Positions 21,731 through 34,060 are shown, counted from the first letter of the stretch. The stretch: DNA of 64,000 nt from Vanessa cardui (GCF_905220365.1 NC_061134.1:11609001-11673000), one strand, 5' to 3'. Notes: generated by a model not told the origin, from the letters alone. Numbers and translations are program-made.

Positions 21731-21986
21731 AACTAGCTACCCACCCCGGCTTCGCACGGGTGCAATACTGATACTAAATATACTACAGAATTTGTTTATA
21801 TACGACATCACATCGCAAACTTCTAAAATTATCAGTGTTTCTTTACTATATTGTTCATGTATTATATACACAAACCTTCCCCTTGAATCACTCTATCTTT
21901 TAAAAAAAACCGCATCAAAATCCGTTGCGTAGATTTAAAGATATAGGGACAGAGAAAGCGACTTTGTTTTATATTATGTAGTGATG
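21731..21986 (-). mobile_element. Lep1-like Helitron inside composite copy B
   Basis: Complete minus-strand copy; same position relative to the composite as in A and C. Confidence 0.8.
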
Positions 21987-22339
21987 GAACTCCTATACGG
22001 CTCGCAGTTAGGGTGCGATATGGGGCAGAATTTCTTACTATCTTTAATCAAATTTTGTGTATGTGATGTGATGTCATATGATGTACGAAATATAGTTGGT
22101 CTTTTTCAAAGCTTTTTTGCTGAGTTCGATTACAGCTCTTTTGAGGGATCCTTGTAGTTTACGCCGCGTGACGTATTAAATGAGCATTTTCGAAAGTCTG
22201 TTTTTGCTTTATTCGCAAGTTTCCTTTGAAATTGTCCTCGAAGTAGTTTCTGACTCATATAAACGGAACGCTTAATCTATCCATATTAAAAAAAAATAGT
22301 TAGTCAACATCAGCTTCACTTAAAATCAAAAAATAAATA

Positions 22340-22924
22340 AAATTTTAACAAAAAGAAAAACCGACTTCAAACAAAACACTATTTTAAAACAAATGAATAT
22401 GCACGAAAAAGTAATAAAAATAATTGCGTATTCAACATATTTTTAGAGTCTTCCTAAGTTAAATGAAATGAAAAATATTAGACTACTTAAAAGTCGATTA
22501 ACGATTATATCATGTAGTTATAATTATTGTTATATTTGGAGTCGGTGTCAGCCAATAAAACCCTACAGTATATCTATCAAAAAAACAATACGAGAATACT
22601 TTAACAAATATGTTTTTTACAAATTACCTTTTACACAATAATATACTGGATCAATCAAGGGGCTCGTATCGCTTCTTTCTTTTGATTGTTGGGGCAAGGG
22701 TACCGTGGCTGACACCGGCTCCAAATATACCAATAACTATAACTACATGATATAATCGTTAATCGACTTTTAAGTAGTCTAATATTTTTCATTTCATTTA
22801 ACTTAGGAAGACTCTAAAAATATGTTGAATACGCAATTATTTTTATTACTTTTTCGTGCATATTCATTTGTTTTAAAATAGTGTTTTGTTTGAAGTCGGT
22901 TTTTCTTTTTGTTAAAATTTTATA
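22340..22924. repeat. fold-back module in copy B
   Basis: Arms at about 22340-22550 and 22705-22924 with the same loop as copy A. Several single-base differences from A are visible in the loop and arms (for example CAATAACTATAAC against CAATAATTATAAC in the right arm). Confidence 0.8.
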
Positions 22925-23799
22925 ATATATAAAATTATAAATTAAATATCACTATAATAAATCAGCGTAAATCTATCTGTTTAAGAATACAATCAAATTA
23001 AAAAAAACTCGATTGTTGAATATCTATAAATTATTATATAGGACCTACATTGAGAATCCAATTAAATTATATATTTATAACACTACCTAGACTAATTTTA
23101 AATAACTAGCCTCTTAATAAAGACTTTTAATTAGTGCATTAATAATTTTAGTCAATACGAAAACATAATATCATAAATAATATGCAATATAGAATTAAAA
23201 AAATTATATAAAACCGTCATGAACCGAAATATACAACTTTTTTTGTTGATTTGGATTTAATAATTTAATAAAAACGTGTACACCCATGTAGATTAAATAA
23301 ATTCAAATTACGAATTCCTGTGTTTATTATTTCTAATGGCAACACTAGCGCGCCATATCTTAAAAAAAGCACATCGGTCGCAAAACAGACTAGAAAAAGG
23401 CACTGAATAGTTTTATTTACCTATTTTTCTATACCTATATCATAATACAAATCACGTAGATTCAATACGAACAATGTTCGGAGTCGTTGAATAAGAAACG
23501 ATTTCATCTAAATCGTAGCTGAAACAAAGAATAAATAAAACATAACAGTCCTTCTGGATTTCTCTTTTTATTTCTCAAAGAATACGAAATGGCTTTACAT
23601 TGCAGCAATGCATAAATTATCTGCTTTCAAGAATACACTATTATGTTCGTATTGGAGATTTATTGAAATAAAAAAAAAACTGTCATCGTGCATCCGATAG
23701 ATTCGAAAAAACAAATGAATGTCTATTGAAATAAATAAAACAAATAAAAATAAATTTACATCGCTTATTTTAATTTTATTTTTAAAAATAAATAAATAG
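22925..23799. other. AT-rich sequence, nothing recognised
   Basis: Long A/T runs. A minus-strand 128-codon frame (23595-23981) overlaps repeat R3 and has no domain. Confidence 0.5.
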
Positions 23800-24035
23800 G
23801 TATTGTAGCCGAAGTTACTCCTTATTATATGTGTAAGTCCCGTCAAAACCAGCCCAGCTGTTCTAGAGACTAGGCGGAATAAACAGACAGACTGATAGAT
23901 TTTTTTCAGAAAATTGTAAAAAATGTTATCTAGGTATAAGTACCGTAAATAAGTACATATGCATTCAGTAAAAATGAGCAATTTTAATAATACAAACAGA
24001 CACTCGAATTTTATTATATGTATATAGATAGAAGA
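23800..24035 (-). repeat. interspersed repeat R3
   Basis: Minus-strand copy with a deletion around the GACGGGACTTTCACTGG block. Confidence 0.6.
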
Positions 24036-24273
24036 TTATGACGTTGAAACACCTGGATCTTCATGAAAATTATAAAACCACGTCTTATTACCTCGACAGT
24101 TGGTTCACTTTTTGCCCAGAGGATCGTAATTGCAATTCAACGGGGAACGCTATTAGCATTCTTGCAACAATTCCACGCGGTCATGACTTGTGCAATAACT
24201 GTTTTTATTTTTAATTTGTGTATAATTAAGACCTTCACCTTTATACATATATGTATATATTTATAATAAAATT

Positions 24274-24387
24274 GACGATTTGCGCAAGGCGGCTGGCAGG
24301 AGCTGCATGCGAGTAGCCAAAGATCGATCACAGTAGCGTGCTATTGGAGAGGCCTACGTACAGAAGTGGACGAAAAAAGGCTGTTGA
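24274..24387 (+). pseudogene. RTE LINE C-terminal remnant
   Basis: 38 codons read DDLRKAAGRS..MRVAKDRSQ, a TAG where Trp is expected, RAIGEAYVQKWTKKGC and a stop, then a GAT repeat (24388-24405). This matches the C-terminal end of RTE EN-RT proteins (compare SWLERANDREVWQSLGEAF in the RTE at 8906). Heavily 5'-truncated. Confidence 0.7.
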
Positions 24388-24399
24388 TGATGATGATGA

Positions 24400-24620
24400 T
24401 GATGAATAAAATTGGACTGTCTGCTTGTAATATAAAAAATAACCGCTTTTTACTAAATGCGTATGTATATATATATATGTATACATGGTACATAAACCAC
24501 AATAACAGTTTTTATAATTTTAGAATTTTTGTCTGTCGTTTGTTTCAGATATTCTATGGAACGGCTAGACCGATTTTGATGGGACTTGCACTGGCAGATA
24601 GCTGATATAATAAGGAATAA
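24400..24620 (+). repeat. interspersed repeat R3
   Basis: Plus-strand copy directly after the GAT-repeat tail of an RTE remnant; blocks GGACTGTCTGCTTGTAATAT to TGATGGGACTTGCACTGGCA. Confidence 0.65.
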
Positions 24621-25002
24621 CCTAGTCTATACAATAACGTTTTTGTTAACTTAGTAATTAAAAAAAATCGCCATAAACTCACGAGGAACAGTTGACGGAG
24701 AGGGGTCAGGAAGATACTGACACACTGTAATATAAAACACTGGAAACTTAGACTGCCTTCCAGATTGGAGCGAGCTGGATGAATAAGAAATACACCAGAG
24801 TCGAATCAATACGCCTCGCTTCAGAGCTACACTATGCAAGTAACATTTCACGTTTCATCTAACACGAGAATTGGAGGATTATCCGTAATCTTTCGATTTA
24901 TGTTTGTATGAATATAATGAAGTGGCCAGACAAGCGTAGGATTTAGTATCTCTATTACGTATTAAGCCTTATTTGTACCATTATTTGTAGTGTATGCAAG
25001 TA

Positions 25003-25036
25003 TGGAATAAATAAAGCTATATTATTATTATTACGT
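25003..25036 (+). mobile_element. RTE-type 3' tail
   Basis: GGAATAAATAAAGCTATATT followed by ATT repeats matches the 3' end of the RTE LINE at 8722. The upstream 350 bp probably belong to the same remnant but show no clear frame. Confidence 0.5.
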
Positions 25037-25659
25037 ATTACATCTTGTAGGTTTCTTATAATTGGAAAAATCAAGAATTATTGTTTTATCAAGCTGTTAT
25101 ATATAAGATCGCTGTCTGTGCCACCAGCTCCAAAATTTTGTTGGTTGGTCGAAACTGGAATAAATTTGATTGGCAAGATTCTATTTACGGACACTTGCTA
25201 TATGTAAAAAAGTCACTTATACTTATTGAAAAATTTATATAAAAAAGATACTTGCTATATGTAAAAAAGTCAACAAGGTATTTATTAAAAATCTATTTAA
25301 AAAAATAATAATTGTGGAATGACATGTCTTAGTATCTAAATTATTATACACAGGAATATGTTTTTGCTTATAATTTTATATTCGTTTTTCTTGCTTTAAT
25401 ATAATATTCAGTGCACTCCATCTTTATTTATAATCAATGCGTTTTATCACTATTTATCTTTATAAAACCTTACCTATTTCCTTAGAAAAATAATTATTAT
25501 ACCCATTTTTATTATTGAACCGAAACTTATTCGGGACTCATAATTAAAAAGAATCATTAAAATCAGGCGACGTAATAAAAAATATCGCTAAACGTGTCTA
25601 ACAAGATTGCCAACGACAGCGAAGCGAGTTAAAAGAAGTATATTTTTTTTTTATAAAAA

Positions 25660-25850
25660 TGCGACCCGCCCCGGCTTCGCAAGGGTGCAATACTAAATAT
25701 GATACAGCATTTGTTTATTAACACATTGCAAACTTCTAAAATTATAAATGTTTTGTCTTTACTATATTGTCGATGTATTATATAAATAAAAACTTCCTCT
25801 CGAATCTCCTAAAACCTCTATCTGATAAAAAAAAAACACACTGTTAAAAG
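25660..25850 (-). mobile_element. Lep1-like Helitron, 5'-truncated
   Basis: Starts GCGACCCGCCCCGGCTTCGC and breaks off near 25850. It forms an inverted pair with the copy at 25888. Confidence 0.7.
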
Positions 25851-25887
25851 ATGTATTGGGTTAGCGTAGAAAGCTCGCATGTTTACA

Positions 25888-26148
25888 TCATCATTACATA
25901 GTATAAAACAAAGTTACTTACTGCTGTCTGTTCCTATGTATGCTTAGATTTTTAAAATTACGCAGCGGATTGATACCGTTTTTTTCATAGGTAGAGTGAT
26001 TTGAGAGGAAGGTTTTTGTATAAAATACATGGACAATATAGTAATGAAACGCTGATAATTTTAAATGTTTCTAATGTGATGTCGTTAATAAACAAATTCT
26101 GTAGTATATTTAGTATCAGTATTGCACCCGTGCGAAGCAGGGGCTAGT
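25888..26148 (+). mobile_element. Lep1-like Helitron
   Basis: Complete plus-strand copy ending GCACCCGTGCGAAGCAGG and CTAGT. Confidence 0.75.
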
Positions 26149-26224
26149 ATATAATAAGTATTGTTTTTTAATAAAGATATCAAATACAAACCTTTAATGG
26201 GCAAGTATCACTGGTTTTATATTT

Positions 26225-26425
26225 TTACTGCCAAACTTTGTTATGATATATTCCGGCTTGAACATTACCAGCACCGCTGTAATTACAGTTATCATCCGAT
26301 GACCTGTAACCGTTGACTGGTCGAAGCCACTGAGGATGCGGGTAGCGCTGAACCAATGATGTGGATAACCTCTTGGGAGGCCTTTGTCCCGTAGATGCCT
26401 TCCAGCTGAGATCATGATGATGATG
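26225..26425 (+). mobile_element. probable LINE 3' remnant with ATG-repeat tail
   Basis: A moderately GC-rich stretch ending in GGAGGCCTTTGTCC and a TGATGATGATGA run, like 3' ends of RTE-type copies. Frames are broken. Confidence 0.4.
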
Positions 26426-26504
26426 ACCAGTTATCACATGATCAAGCATATATTACTTTTTAAATTTAAATACATTGCTTTTTTATAATAATAAACAATA
26501 AATT

Positions 26505-26735
26505 AATATTGGACAACATCATATATGATTCTGATCCCGAAGTAAGTAGCTTAAGCACTTGTGCTATGGAAAATCAAAAGTAAAGACGATACCACAAACA
26601 CCCAAATTCAACACAACTTAGAAAAGTAATTAAATTTTTCTATATCGATTCAGCTGGGAATCGCACCCGGGACCTCAAAGGGTACCTATGAAAACCGGTG
26701 TACACAGTACTCTGTTCGAGTATCGGTCGGAGGTC
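26505..26735 (-). mobile_element. SINE family 2
   Basis: Minus strand; all blocks present, with the head near 26640-26720 (TGGGAATCGCACCCGGGACC). Confidence 0.8.
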
Positions 26736-26875
26736 GTTTTACTTTATTTATAGAACGATTACACACTGTGTGTATATGATACACAAATGCCATGTTTTTT
26801 TAGTATCTCGATATTTTGTTTTGATTCGAATGTCGTAATGAATTGAGATAAACAAAAACAAAATAAATATTTATT

Positions 26876-27184
26876 TGAGTCGAGATGGCCCAGTGGTTAG
26901 AACGCGTGCATCTTAACCGATGATTTCGGGTTCAAACCCAGGCAAGCACCGCCGATTCGTGTGCTTAATTTGTCTTTATAATTCATCTCGTGCTCAGCGG
27001 TGAAGGGAAACATCGTGAGGAAACCTGCATGTGACAAATTTCATAGAAATTCTGCCACATGTGCATTCTACCAACCCGCATTGGAACAGCGTGGTGGAAT
27101 ATGTTCCAAACCTTCTCCTCAAAAAGGGAGAGGAGGCCTTTAGCCCAGCAGTGGGAATTTACAGGCTGTTGTTGTTGTTGTTTT
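26876..27184 (+). mobile_element. SINE family 1, full length
   Basis: Complete copy from GAGTCGAGATGGCCCAGTGG to ACAGGCTGTTGTTG with a TTG-repeat tail. The tRNA-like A and B boxes are intact, so internal Pol III promotion is possible. Confidence 0.9.
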
Positions 27185-27664
27185 GTTGTGATACGAGAAC
27201 AAAATTATTTTTAAAATTAAAATTCTCAATCAATCTACCCGTTCGGTGTAAATGGTTGAGGATTCGGAAATTAACCCGCCACGAGTACCGAAAACCGCAG
27301 CTTTACGCTTGAATTCATATCCGTAGGACGATGCTGAAATTCCATCTAAATGGCTCATCATTTCAATGGTAACACGTTACAATCTGGTTTTGAATTTTTT
27401 CCATACTTCAACTGTAGGAGGGATCAGACTGTACAGTTCTTTTTCCGTTCATTTTGCTCTTTCATTCATAATGACGTCTAAACAAAAAATGAACTGATTC
27501 AACAAGAGATCTCTCGAATGACTGTTCTTTAGAGTGAATGTATCTGTTATCATTATAACTTAAATTTGAATTTGAAAATAGAATATTACTATCTGGCTAA
27601 TTATTTTTTGTTATTGAATATATGTAAATAGTCGCAAATTGACGAAATAACAAAAAACCGCTGT

Positions 27665-27760
27665 GTTTCTTTCACGAGTTCTTATCAGGTCAGATTATTT
27701 TGTTTTCCCAACTGGTGGTAATGTTTAATCTGACAATCAATAAAGTAAATAGCCTGTAAA
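27665..27760 (+). mobile_element. LINE 3' end fragment
   Basis: GTGTTTCTTTCACGAGTTCT, CCCAACTGGTGGTAATG and CTGACAATCAATAAAGTA; diverged. Confidence 0.45.
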
Positions 27761-28025
27761 TGACTCACTGCTGGGCTAACGTCTTCATTACTTTTAAAGA
27801 GAGGGTTTGGAGCTTATTTCACCGCGCTGCTCCAATGCAGCTTAGTGGATATACATGTAACAGAATTTCATTGCAAGTTTCCTCACTATATTATCCTTCA
27901 CCAACCAGCACAAAAAAATAAACAAACACAAAGGAAGCACATAACAATTCAGTGACGCTTGTTGGGTTTAAACTCGCAATCATCGGAGAAGATGCATGCG
28001 ATCCAACCAATCGGCTAACTACAAC
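27748..28025 (-). mobile_element. SINE family 1, diverged copy
   Basis: From AGCCTGTAAATGACTCACTG to the tRNA-like head; many substitutions and small deletions, hence older than the copies at 26876 or 42468. Confidence 0.8.
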
Positions 28026-28869
28026 CAATAAGTAAGTGTAATTCTTTCATAATTATAATTTATGAGCGATGATGAACGTGAAACGGTTTTAACGCTTAAA
28101 ATTATGATGTCACGACGGAAAGAGTTCAGACGCAGTACAAGTCCCCTTGACGTTTAAAAACTTCAAACTTCCAATTTACTTTCTGTTACCTAAGATTTGA
28201 AACCGAATCGGAATCCTTTGAATCTGCAACTATATTATCCCCCAGATTGCAAAAGGCAATTCTTCTTATTACTTTTACCAAATATTGGTAATACGGGTGA
28301 ATGAATCGGTTACTATGTTCGTTCTTTTTGTCAAGTTCTTTACAGTAGATTACATCTGATTAGAAAGTGTAAAGCTGTATAGTATTCTATAGTAAACATT
28401 TTATATGTTTTCATATAGTGTGCACCGATCCTTAATAGGAAGGTAGTTTGGTTATGACGAGGCTATTCAACACACGTGCTTCCAATATTACCTGGCTTTG
28501 GACCCAACAATACATTCAACTGTCTGTGTACGTGACAATGATTCTGGGTTAGTAGAATTAGCCTACATATATAATATGCATGATTCTGAACAGAATATCA
28601 TCAGAATTAACATGATGGTACACAACTGTGTGTCAGTGGAAATAAGTGCATATTTATGACTAAAGTAAAAGACAACTCATTAAATATCAGACAGCCTGGA
28701 ATAAAAAACAGATATATATACATATATTTATTTAAATCAGCATAAAAGATACGGATTATGTGTGAAAAATTTCTTTTGTTTTTCTGATCTAGTTTATTTT
28801 TAAATTGGAAAAAAAGAACTATAACTGGACAACGATCTTATCTACCCCTTAGAAGAAGTGTTTGTATTT
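28026..28869. other. unique AT-rich sequence, nothing recognised
   Basis: No repeat block or frame of note. 29061-30044 is similar, with only a faint SINE-like trace (AACGATGTTTTCCTCCACAA near 29425). Confidence 0.45.
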
Positions 28870-29060
28870 AATCAAAATCAATCAAAATAAACTTTATTCA
28901 AGTGGGCTTTTACAAGCACTTTTGAATCGCCATTTAACAATTAAGTGAAGCTACCACCGGTTCAGAAAGCAGATTCTACCGAGAAGAACCGGCAAAAAAC
29001 TCAGTAGTTACTCTTTTGCAACATTTAAAAAAAAATCATAATAGTTAAATTCTATTATAT
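28870..29060 (-). mobile_element. LINE 3' end, minus strand
   Basis: AATCAAAATCAATCAAAATA tail, then AACTTTATTCAAGTGGGC, CTACCACCGGTTC and CCGAGAAGAACCGGCAAAAA. Best preserved minus-strand copy of this family. Confidence 0.65.
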
Positions 29061-30044
29061 GTATGTAATGTATCCTGCTTGGAAGTCAACAGGTATTAAT
29101 TCCAAGCTTTTTTATCATCTACAAAATCTTGTATCGAATAATATGCATCAAACTGCCCCAAAGCGAGAAACTGGGGTATAGGTACACAGTTTTGAAACGA
29201 TGTCTTATGTTCAACTGTGAGTAACTAAATTAACCGCAAATTAATTGTAAATAAAATTAAATACATAAAACCTCAATGCTGCTTGTTCATTCGTTTTTCA
29301 ATTCATTCATCAATTATAATTCCTCGGTATTCGTAGGAGACATATTTTATTCACACGCTAATTTCAAACCCATACAAAGACTCATACGTATGTACAAATT
29401 TCACCCAACACGTGTATTTTCCCTAACGATGTTTTCCTCCACAACCGAGCATGTGATGAAATGTAAATACAAAAGCACTCGAAAAGCTTACCCGTGTCGA
29501 CGGTATTTGATTCGGTAATCTTCGATTCGGAACCAAATATGCCGAGGGAACGCGAATACGTTTTAATTATTTACGTAAACAGAACGTCTACGTTAAAATC
29601 GAGCCTGATAAATAATTAGTTCGACTAATTAATTAGTAATTGACACTTTGATGTCTTCTATTAGTGAGACTGTAGCATATTTCTTCAAATTCATGACATA
29701 TGATTCATTTTAAATCAAGAAGCTCATAAAAGTACTTTTAATGTGTAGCTGTTTGATAATTATTGTAATCATATTATCTTGTTTTAAATGTAAATACTAC
29801 CACCGTTCTGGAAAGTATGTTCCAGCTTAAAACTCAGTATTTAATTATTTTAAACTTATTTCCTGACGTTCAAATATAGCTGGGGTCATCGTATGTATAA
29901 TAAGATGATTCAGTTAGTTTTCGTACTATCTAATGAATCTGATATCTAGCGACTCTAGATCTGTAGTATATATCATGAATAATTATTTTTGGAGAAGTAT
30001 TTTTGTTTCTTGAGATGACGTCAGATAGGGAAGTATGAAAGAAG

Positions 30045-30078
30045 ACATGCTGCGCCGACACCAAGTTAAATTCGGATA
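30045..30078 (+). mobile_element. tiny RTE-type 3' end
   Basis: CATGCTGCGCCGACACCAAG followed by GAACAGGAGGATGATG resembles the terminal bases of RTE copies in Lepidoptera. Very short. Confidence 0.4.
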
Positions 30079-30477
30079 AGAACAGGAGGATGATGAAAAT
30101 ACGTGTAATAAGGTGGTCAGAACGATAGAAAAATCATGAGGAAACTTTTTCATCATCATGTATTTTTTAGGCTTTCTGAAATTCCTCCCAGTGTTTCATA
30201 GAGAATTTGATAAGGACAAAAAAATAAGCCAACCTTTTTCTTGAAAAAATACTTCTGAATCGCTTTTGTTTTTTTTGCTATCAATTCCCCATTGTGCGTG
30301 ACGGTTCCCTTCGCCTCTAATATCTCCACTTATATTAAGAAAAATATAAATCGTCACGAGGGACTTGTCAGATTTTTCTATAGACGTTTATTTGAAGAAC
30401 TTTCTTTTAATATACAATTGGCAAAAGAATGTTATTTGATACTTCTTATACAAAAAATATTACTTTCCTGTCTCGCG

Positions 30478-30830
30478 TTGTTGTTGCCAGCTATAAGGCA
30501 GCAGATCTCTAAGTCCTTGGTTCATAACCAAGGTTGGGCCGATACAATATTTTTGAGTTTTTCCATCAAAAAACATACAAAAATGTTCAGTATCGCCCTG
30601 GAAACAATTGAATGTTGGAAGTGTGTATACTTCCGTACCTCGAAATACACGTGAAGCCTTTGGTCCTATCGTCTCTTTACGGACGTGTCGAATTTACCCT
30701 CAAACGAGATATAAGAGTGACGGTATAAAGTGGGCCTGTGTTTGCGCCAACACTTGGGCACAATAAGAAATCCTGCGTATTTGATTGGTTCTTGAGGTTG
30801 GACATCGTGGCCGAAACCGATTATAATGAA
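30478..30830 (+). repeat. old interspersed repeat
   Basis: Contains CCTTGGTTCATAACCAAGG, CGTGAAGCCTTTGGTCC, TGTTTGCGCCAACACTTG and CATCGTGGCCGAAACCG, which I recognise as parts of a widespread lepidopteran repeat, heavily diverged. The 120-codon frame before it (30292-30654) is read as a by-product. Confidence 0.45.
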
Positions 30831-30892
30831 AATAAAGCATGTAACATACATTGCTGTCATTTACAACTATGTATCTAAATAAATAAATAAAT

Positions 30893-31115
30893 ATTGGACA
30901 ACATCACATACATTACTCTGGTGTAAGTAACTAGAGCACTTGTGTTATGGAAAATCAGTAGTAACGACGGTTCCACAAACACCCAGATCCAACACAACAG
31001 AGAACTAATGAACTTTTTCTACATTAATCCATATTAACTCGGGCGGGAATCAAACCCGGGACCGGAGTGGTCCACCCATGAAAACCGGTGTACACACTGT
31101 TCGACCACGGAGGTC
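30893..31115 (-). mobile_element. SINE family 2
   Basis: Minus strand from ATTGGACAACATCACATACA to the head GTACACACTGTTCGACCACG. It follows a run of TAAA repeats. Confidence 0.8.
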
Positions 31116-31779
31116 GACATATACCAATACTTTATAACGTTGTGTGCGTGCGTATATATAGCAATGTGCATTGATTTTACTTTCCAAGGGATATTTGAAA
31201 AACTGTAAGACACGAGTATAAGTTTCCTCAATGAGTACAGTTATGTGAAGAAATGTTAAACATTCCCTTAATACCTATAGCTCATTTAATCACAATTACG
31301 CGGACCGTTCATCGCCCGACCCGCCGTTAGACGCACTTAGCACCCGAGAAATGTTACTCGATGGATTTACGACCCGGCTCGACTTTTCTTACCGATTGTA
31401 CTTACCTATTGTAAGAATTTTCTAGAACGTTCCACGAGTATTAAAAGTATTATAAGTAACAACGAAATATCTTTAAGAGGCTTTCCGTTGAGCTCATTGG
31501 TAAGCTTTGAACTTCAAATAAATCAGGAAAATTTATTTATGTTCACAATTGTCCATGATTTTGATACAAAGTACTTCTTTTTTAAGAAAATAATCCAATT
31601 ATTTCAACTTATATTAATTTATATTTAAATTATATCTTGAGATAGTTGCCAGTTCAATTAAATCGTTTTCAGCTGATATAAAAACTCTATCACGACTTAT
31701 CTCCTTTCATAATTTACTTATTAAACAACGCATTCAATCAAGCATTTAATCGTTTTGGTTAGGATATTAAATATCTGTA

Positions 31780-31960
31780 GGTGGCCTGTAAATAGACACA
31801 CCTTATGGTAAATCACTGGTAAATTTAGTTCTTATGCCGCCGATACATATTGACACCGAAAGAACTATTATACCATTCCTTACATTGCCGATGTTCCACC
31901 AGCATTGGAACTAAGATGTTATGTACCTTTCAACTGTTACATCAGCTCACTGGGGTTTTT
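31780..31960 (+). mobile_element. LINE 3'-end repeat, diverged
   Basis: GGTGGCCTGTAAATAGACAC start uncertain; TTCCACCAGCATTGGAACTA, AGATGTTATGTACC and TCAGCTCACTGG match the family. Confidence 0.45.
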
Positions 31961-32031
31961 GCAATCAAATGAAATGAAATGAAATCAAAATATAATTTAT
32001 TTTATTACAATTTTACAGGTACTTTTAAATT

Positions 32032-32295
32032 GTCTGAGATGGCCCAGTGGTTAGAACGCGTGCATCTTAACCGGTGATTTCGGGTTCAAACACAGGCAAG
32101 CGTCACTATATGTGATAAATTTGTGTTTATATTTCATCTCGTGCATGTGTTTTATTGAAATTTTGCCACATGTGCATTCCACCAACCCGCATTGGAACAG
32201 CGTGGTGGAATATGTTCCCAAACCCTCTCCTTAATGGAAGAGGAGGCTTTAGCCCACCAGTGGGTAATTTACAGGCTGTTACTTTACTTTTAATT
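32032..32295 (+). mobile_element. SINE family 1, internally deleted
   Basis: Intact tRNA-like head and 3' half; the segment between ATTTCATCTCGTG and GTTTTATTGAAATT is shortened. Tail TTACTTTACTTTTA. The left flank ACTTTTAAATT and right flank ACTTTTAATT may be an imperfect target duplication. Confidence 0.85.
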
Positions 32296-33950
32296 CACTT
32301 TTTTTTAATTGTCATTATACAAAATTAAATTATAGATAAATCGAACACTAGAGAGTTATTCTTGTTGTTCTACTTCGAGGTATTCTAAATTTAAAATTAG
32401 AGTTTATAATTGAGTAACTTAAACAAAATTACTTTATGTTCTTGATGTTCTAACAAAAACTAAAAAAAACATTAAAAGGAAATTTACCTTAAAGTAAAAT
32501 TGATCGACGCGAGGGGTACTTGGAATTTGCTCGAATAAGGGTTACCAAGAAAGTAACGTACGATTTGATATTAAGATATAATTTCATAAAATCAGTTTAG
32601 CTGGAACTGAAATAAATGTATGCCTTTCCAACGCTTTCGTGACGTCATAGATGATATAACAATCACCAAGCTTGATTCTCACAAAATTTGACACAATTGC
32701 GGTGTATTTCTTAATATGTTCACCTCGTGGACACGAGCACTGTATATGGTTGACGTGTGTGAGCGAGACGGCGATAAGGGAACAAGAAATCTTATATATG
32801 AATATGAAATAAACTTTTCCTATCATGGGATTTCAAATACAAAGCGTAAGCAATTAATATACTTTAGTATCCAACGTTGCGACTTATTTGTATTACTTGA
32901 TACCTATGATCCTTTTGTCTATACCAGTTTTAATAGTTTCGGGGGCCATATGTTTAGGTATCCTATCTTATGTCCTTCCTAGGGGTTAAATCTTCATATC
33001 AAATTTTATCGACATTTCTCGAGACAAACAGAGTTACTTTTGCATTTATAATATAAGGATAAATACTTAACATCATTTTATATTTATCAGTAATATTTTA
33101 TTTTATCACTTACTCTTTATTTATCATAATTAACGTATTTTACTTTAAAATTTTCATTCAACTTAAGACTAATTTCACTTTACTTAAACAAGTGTTGTAA
33201 GAGTAATCAGAAAACTAAAGTTAATTTCAATATTGAATTAATAACGACAAACTCTTCTTCTGACAAAACTTTCGAAAATCAAATGGATTTTATTTAACAA
33301 GCAACTAAACCCGTGGCTTTTACCTGCGCGAATTTTATAAAACTTTGTAGTACGACTCGAGGGGTGAATTAAAAATATGCTTTTATCTATATCTATTTCT
33401 TGGGCCGTAATTTTCATCAAAATCTGTCCAGTGGTATTACAAATTAATCTCACATATGTAATATATACATAGGTCCATCATCTTAGTGTACCGTAAAGGT
33501 TTTTAAAAAAATGTTGTAGTATTTAGTTAAGCGCATTTATATTCCTTACTTAAGGAGTAATTGATTGCTTCCTCTTCAATACCCTTCGGGATAATTCCAG
33601 TTATAATTCTATGTCTCTTGGAATCAAACTATCTCCATAGAAAATGAAATCTAAATCAGTTCAGCGGTTGTAGCGTCAAAAGCGAACAGACAGACTTTCT
33701 TTTTCCCAAATAATATAAGTAGGGATTATATGATACTCTGAATTAATTTTTAGGTAGTTAAAATTCATTTTAACAAATTATATTTTAAAATAGATTCTTT
33801 AAAACTTTACTTGTAGAACCTCTTTAGTGAATTTAATAAAATTAACATCAGTGCTTGTTTTCAAACTTATTCGAACGCTTATTCGTAATCGTTATTTCTG
33901 TAACATTTAATAATATTTAAATGAAACTTTCGCCCAAAATAGAAATTTTA
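32296..33950. other. AT-rich sequence with weak Helitron-like traces
   Basis: Minus-strand traces at about 32930-33060 (GAGACAAACAGAGTTACTTT) and 33560-33720 (TCAGTTCAGCGGTTGTAGCG, GCGAACAGACAGAC) recall the GAAGCCGCGGGC subfamily. No gene. Confidence 0.4.
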
Positions 33951-33954
33951 TTTA

Positions 33955-34060
33955 TTTAAGAACGCTTTAAGAAGCACTTTGCCGTGTTATAGAATTGAGA
34001 AAAGCTATTAGTGGTTTGGAATGCAGATTCTACTGAGACCGGAAGAAAGTAACTAATGAG
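33955..34060 (-). mobile_element. LINE 3' end fragment, minus strand
   Basis: AACGCTTTAAGAAGCACTTT, TTAGTGGTTTGGAATGCAGA and TTCTACTGAGACCGGAAGAA; diverged. Confidence 0.45.

Larger units (their letters stand above)
21197..22924 (+). mobile_element. 1.7-kb composite element, copy B
   Basis: Plus-strand copy, head-to-head with copy A across about 300 bp, with the same parts in the same order: the ACCGACTTCC end, a T run of about 45 bases at 21242-21286, the middle, a minus-strand Lep1-like insert (21731-21986) and a fold-back module (22340-22924). Differences from copy A by eye are scattered single bases and homopolymer lengths. Confidence 0.8.

Noticed and set aside
23595..23981. 128-codon minus frame
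   Set aside because: Overlaps repeat R3 and long A/T runs; no domain.
26876..26960. tRNA-like sequence with A and B boxes
   Set aside because: It is the head of SINE family 1, found in many copies with degenerate stems; not a functional tRNA gene. The same holds for the heads of SINE family 2.
30292..30654. 120-codon plus frame
   Set aside because: The second half overlaps an old interspersed repeat and the first half is of chance composition.
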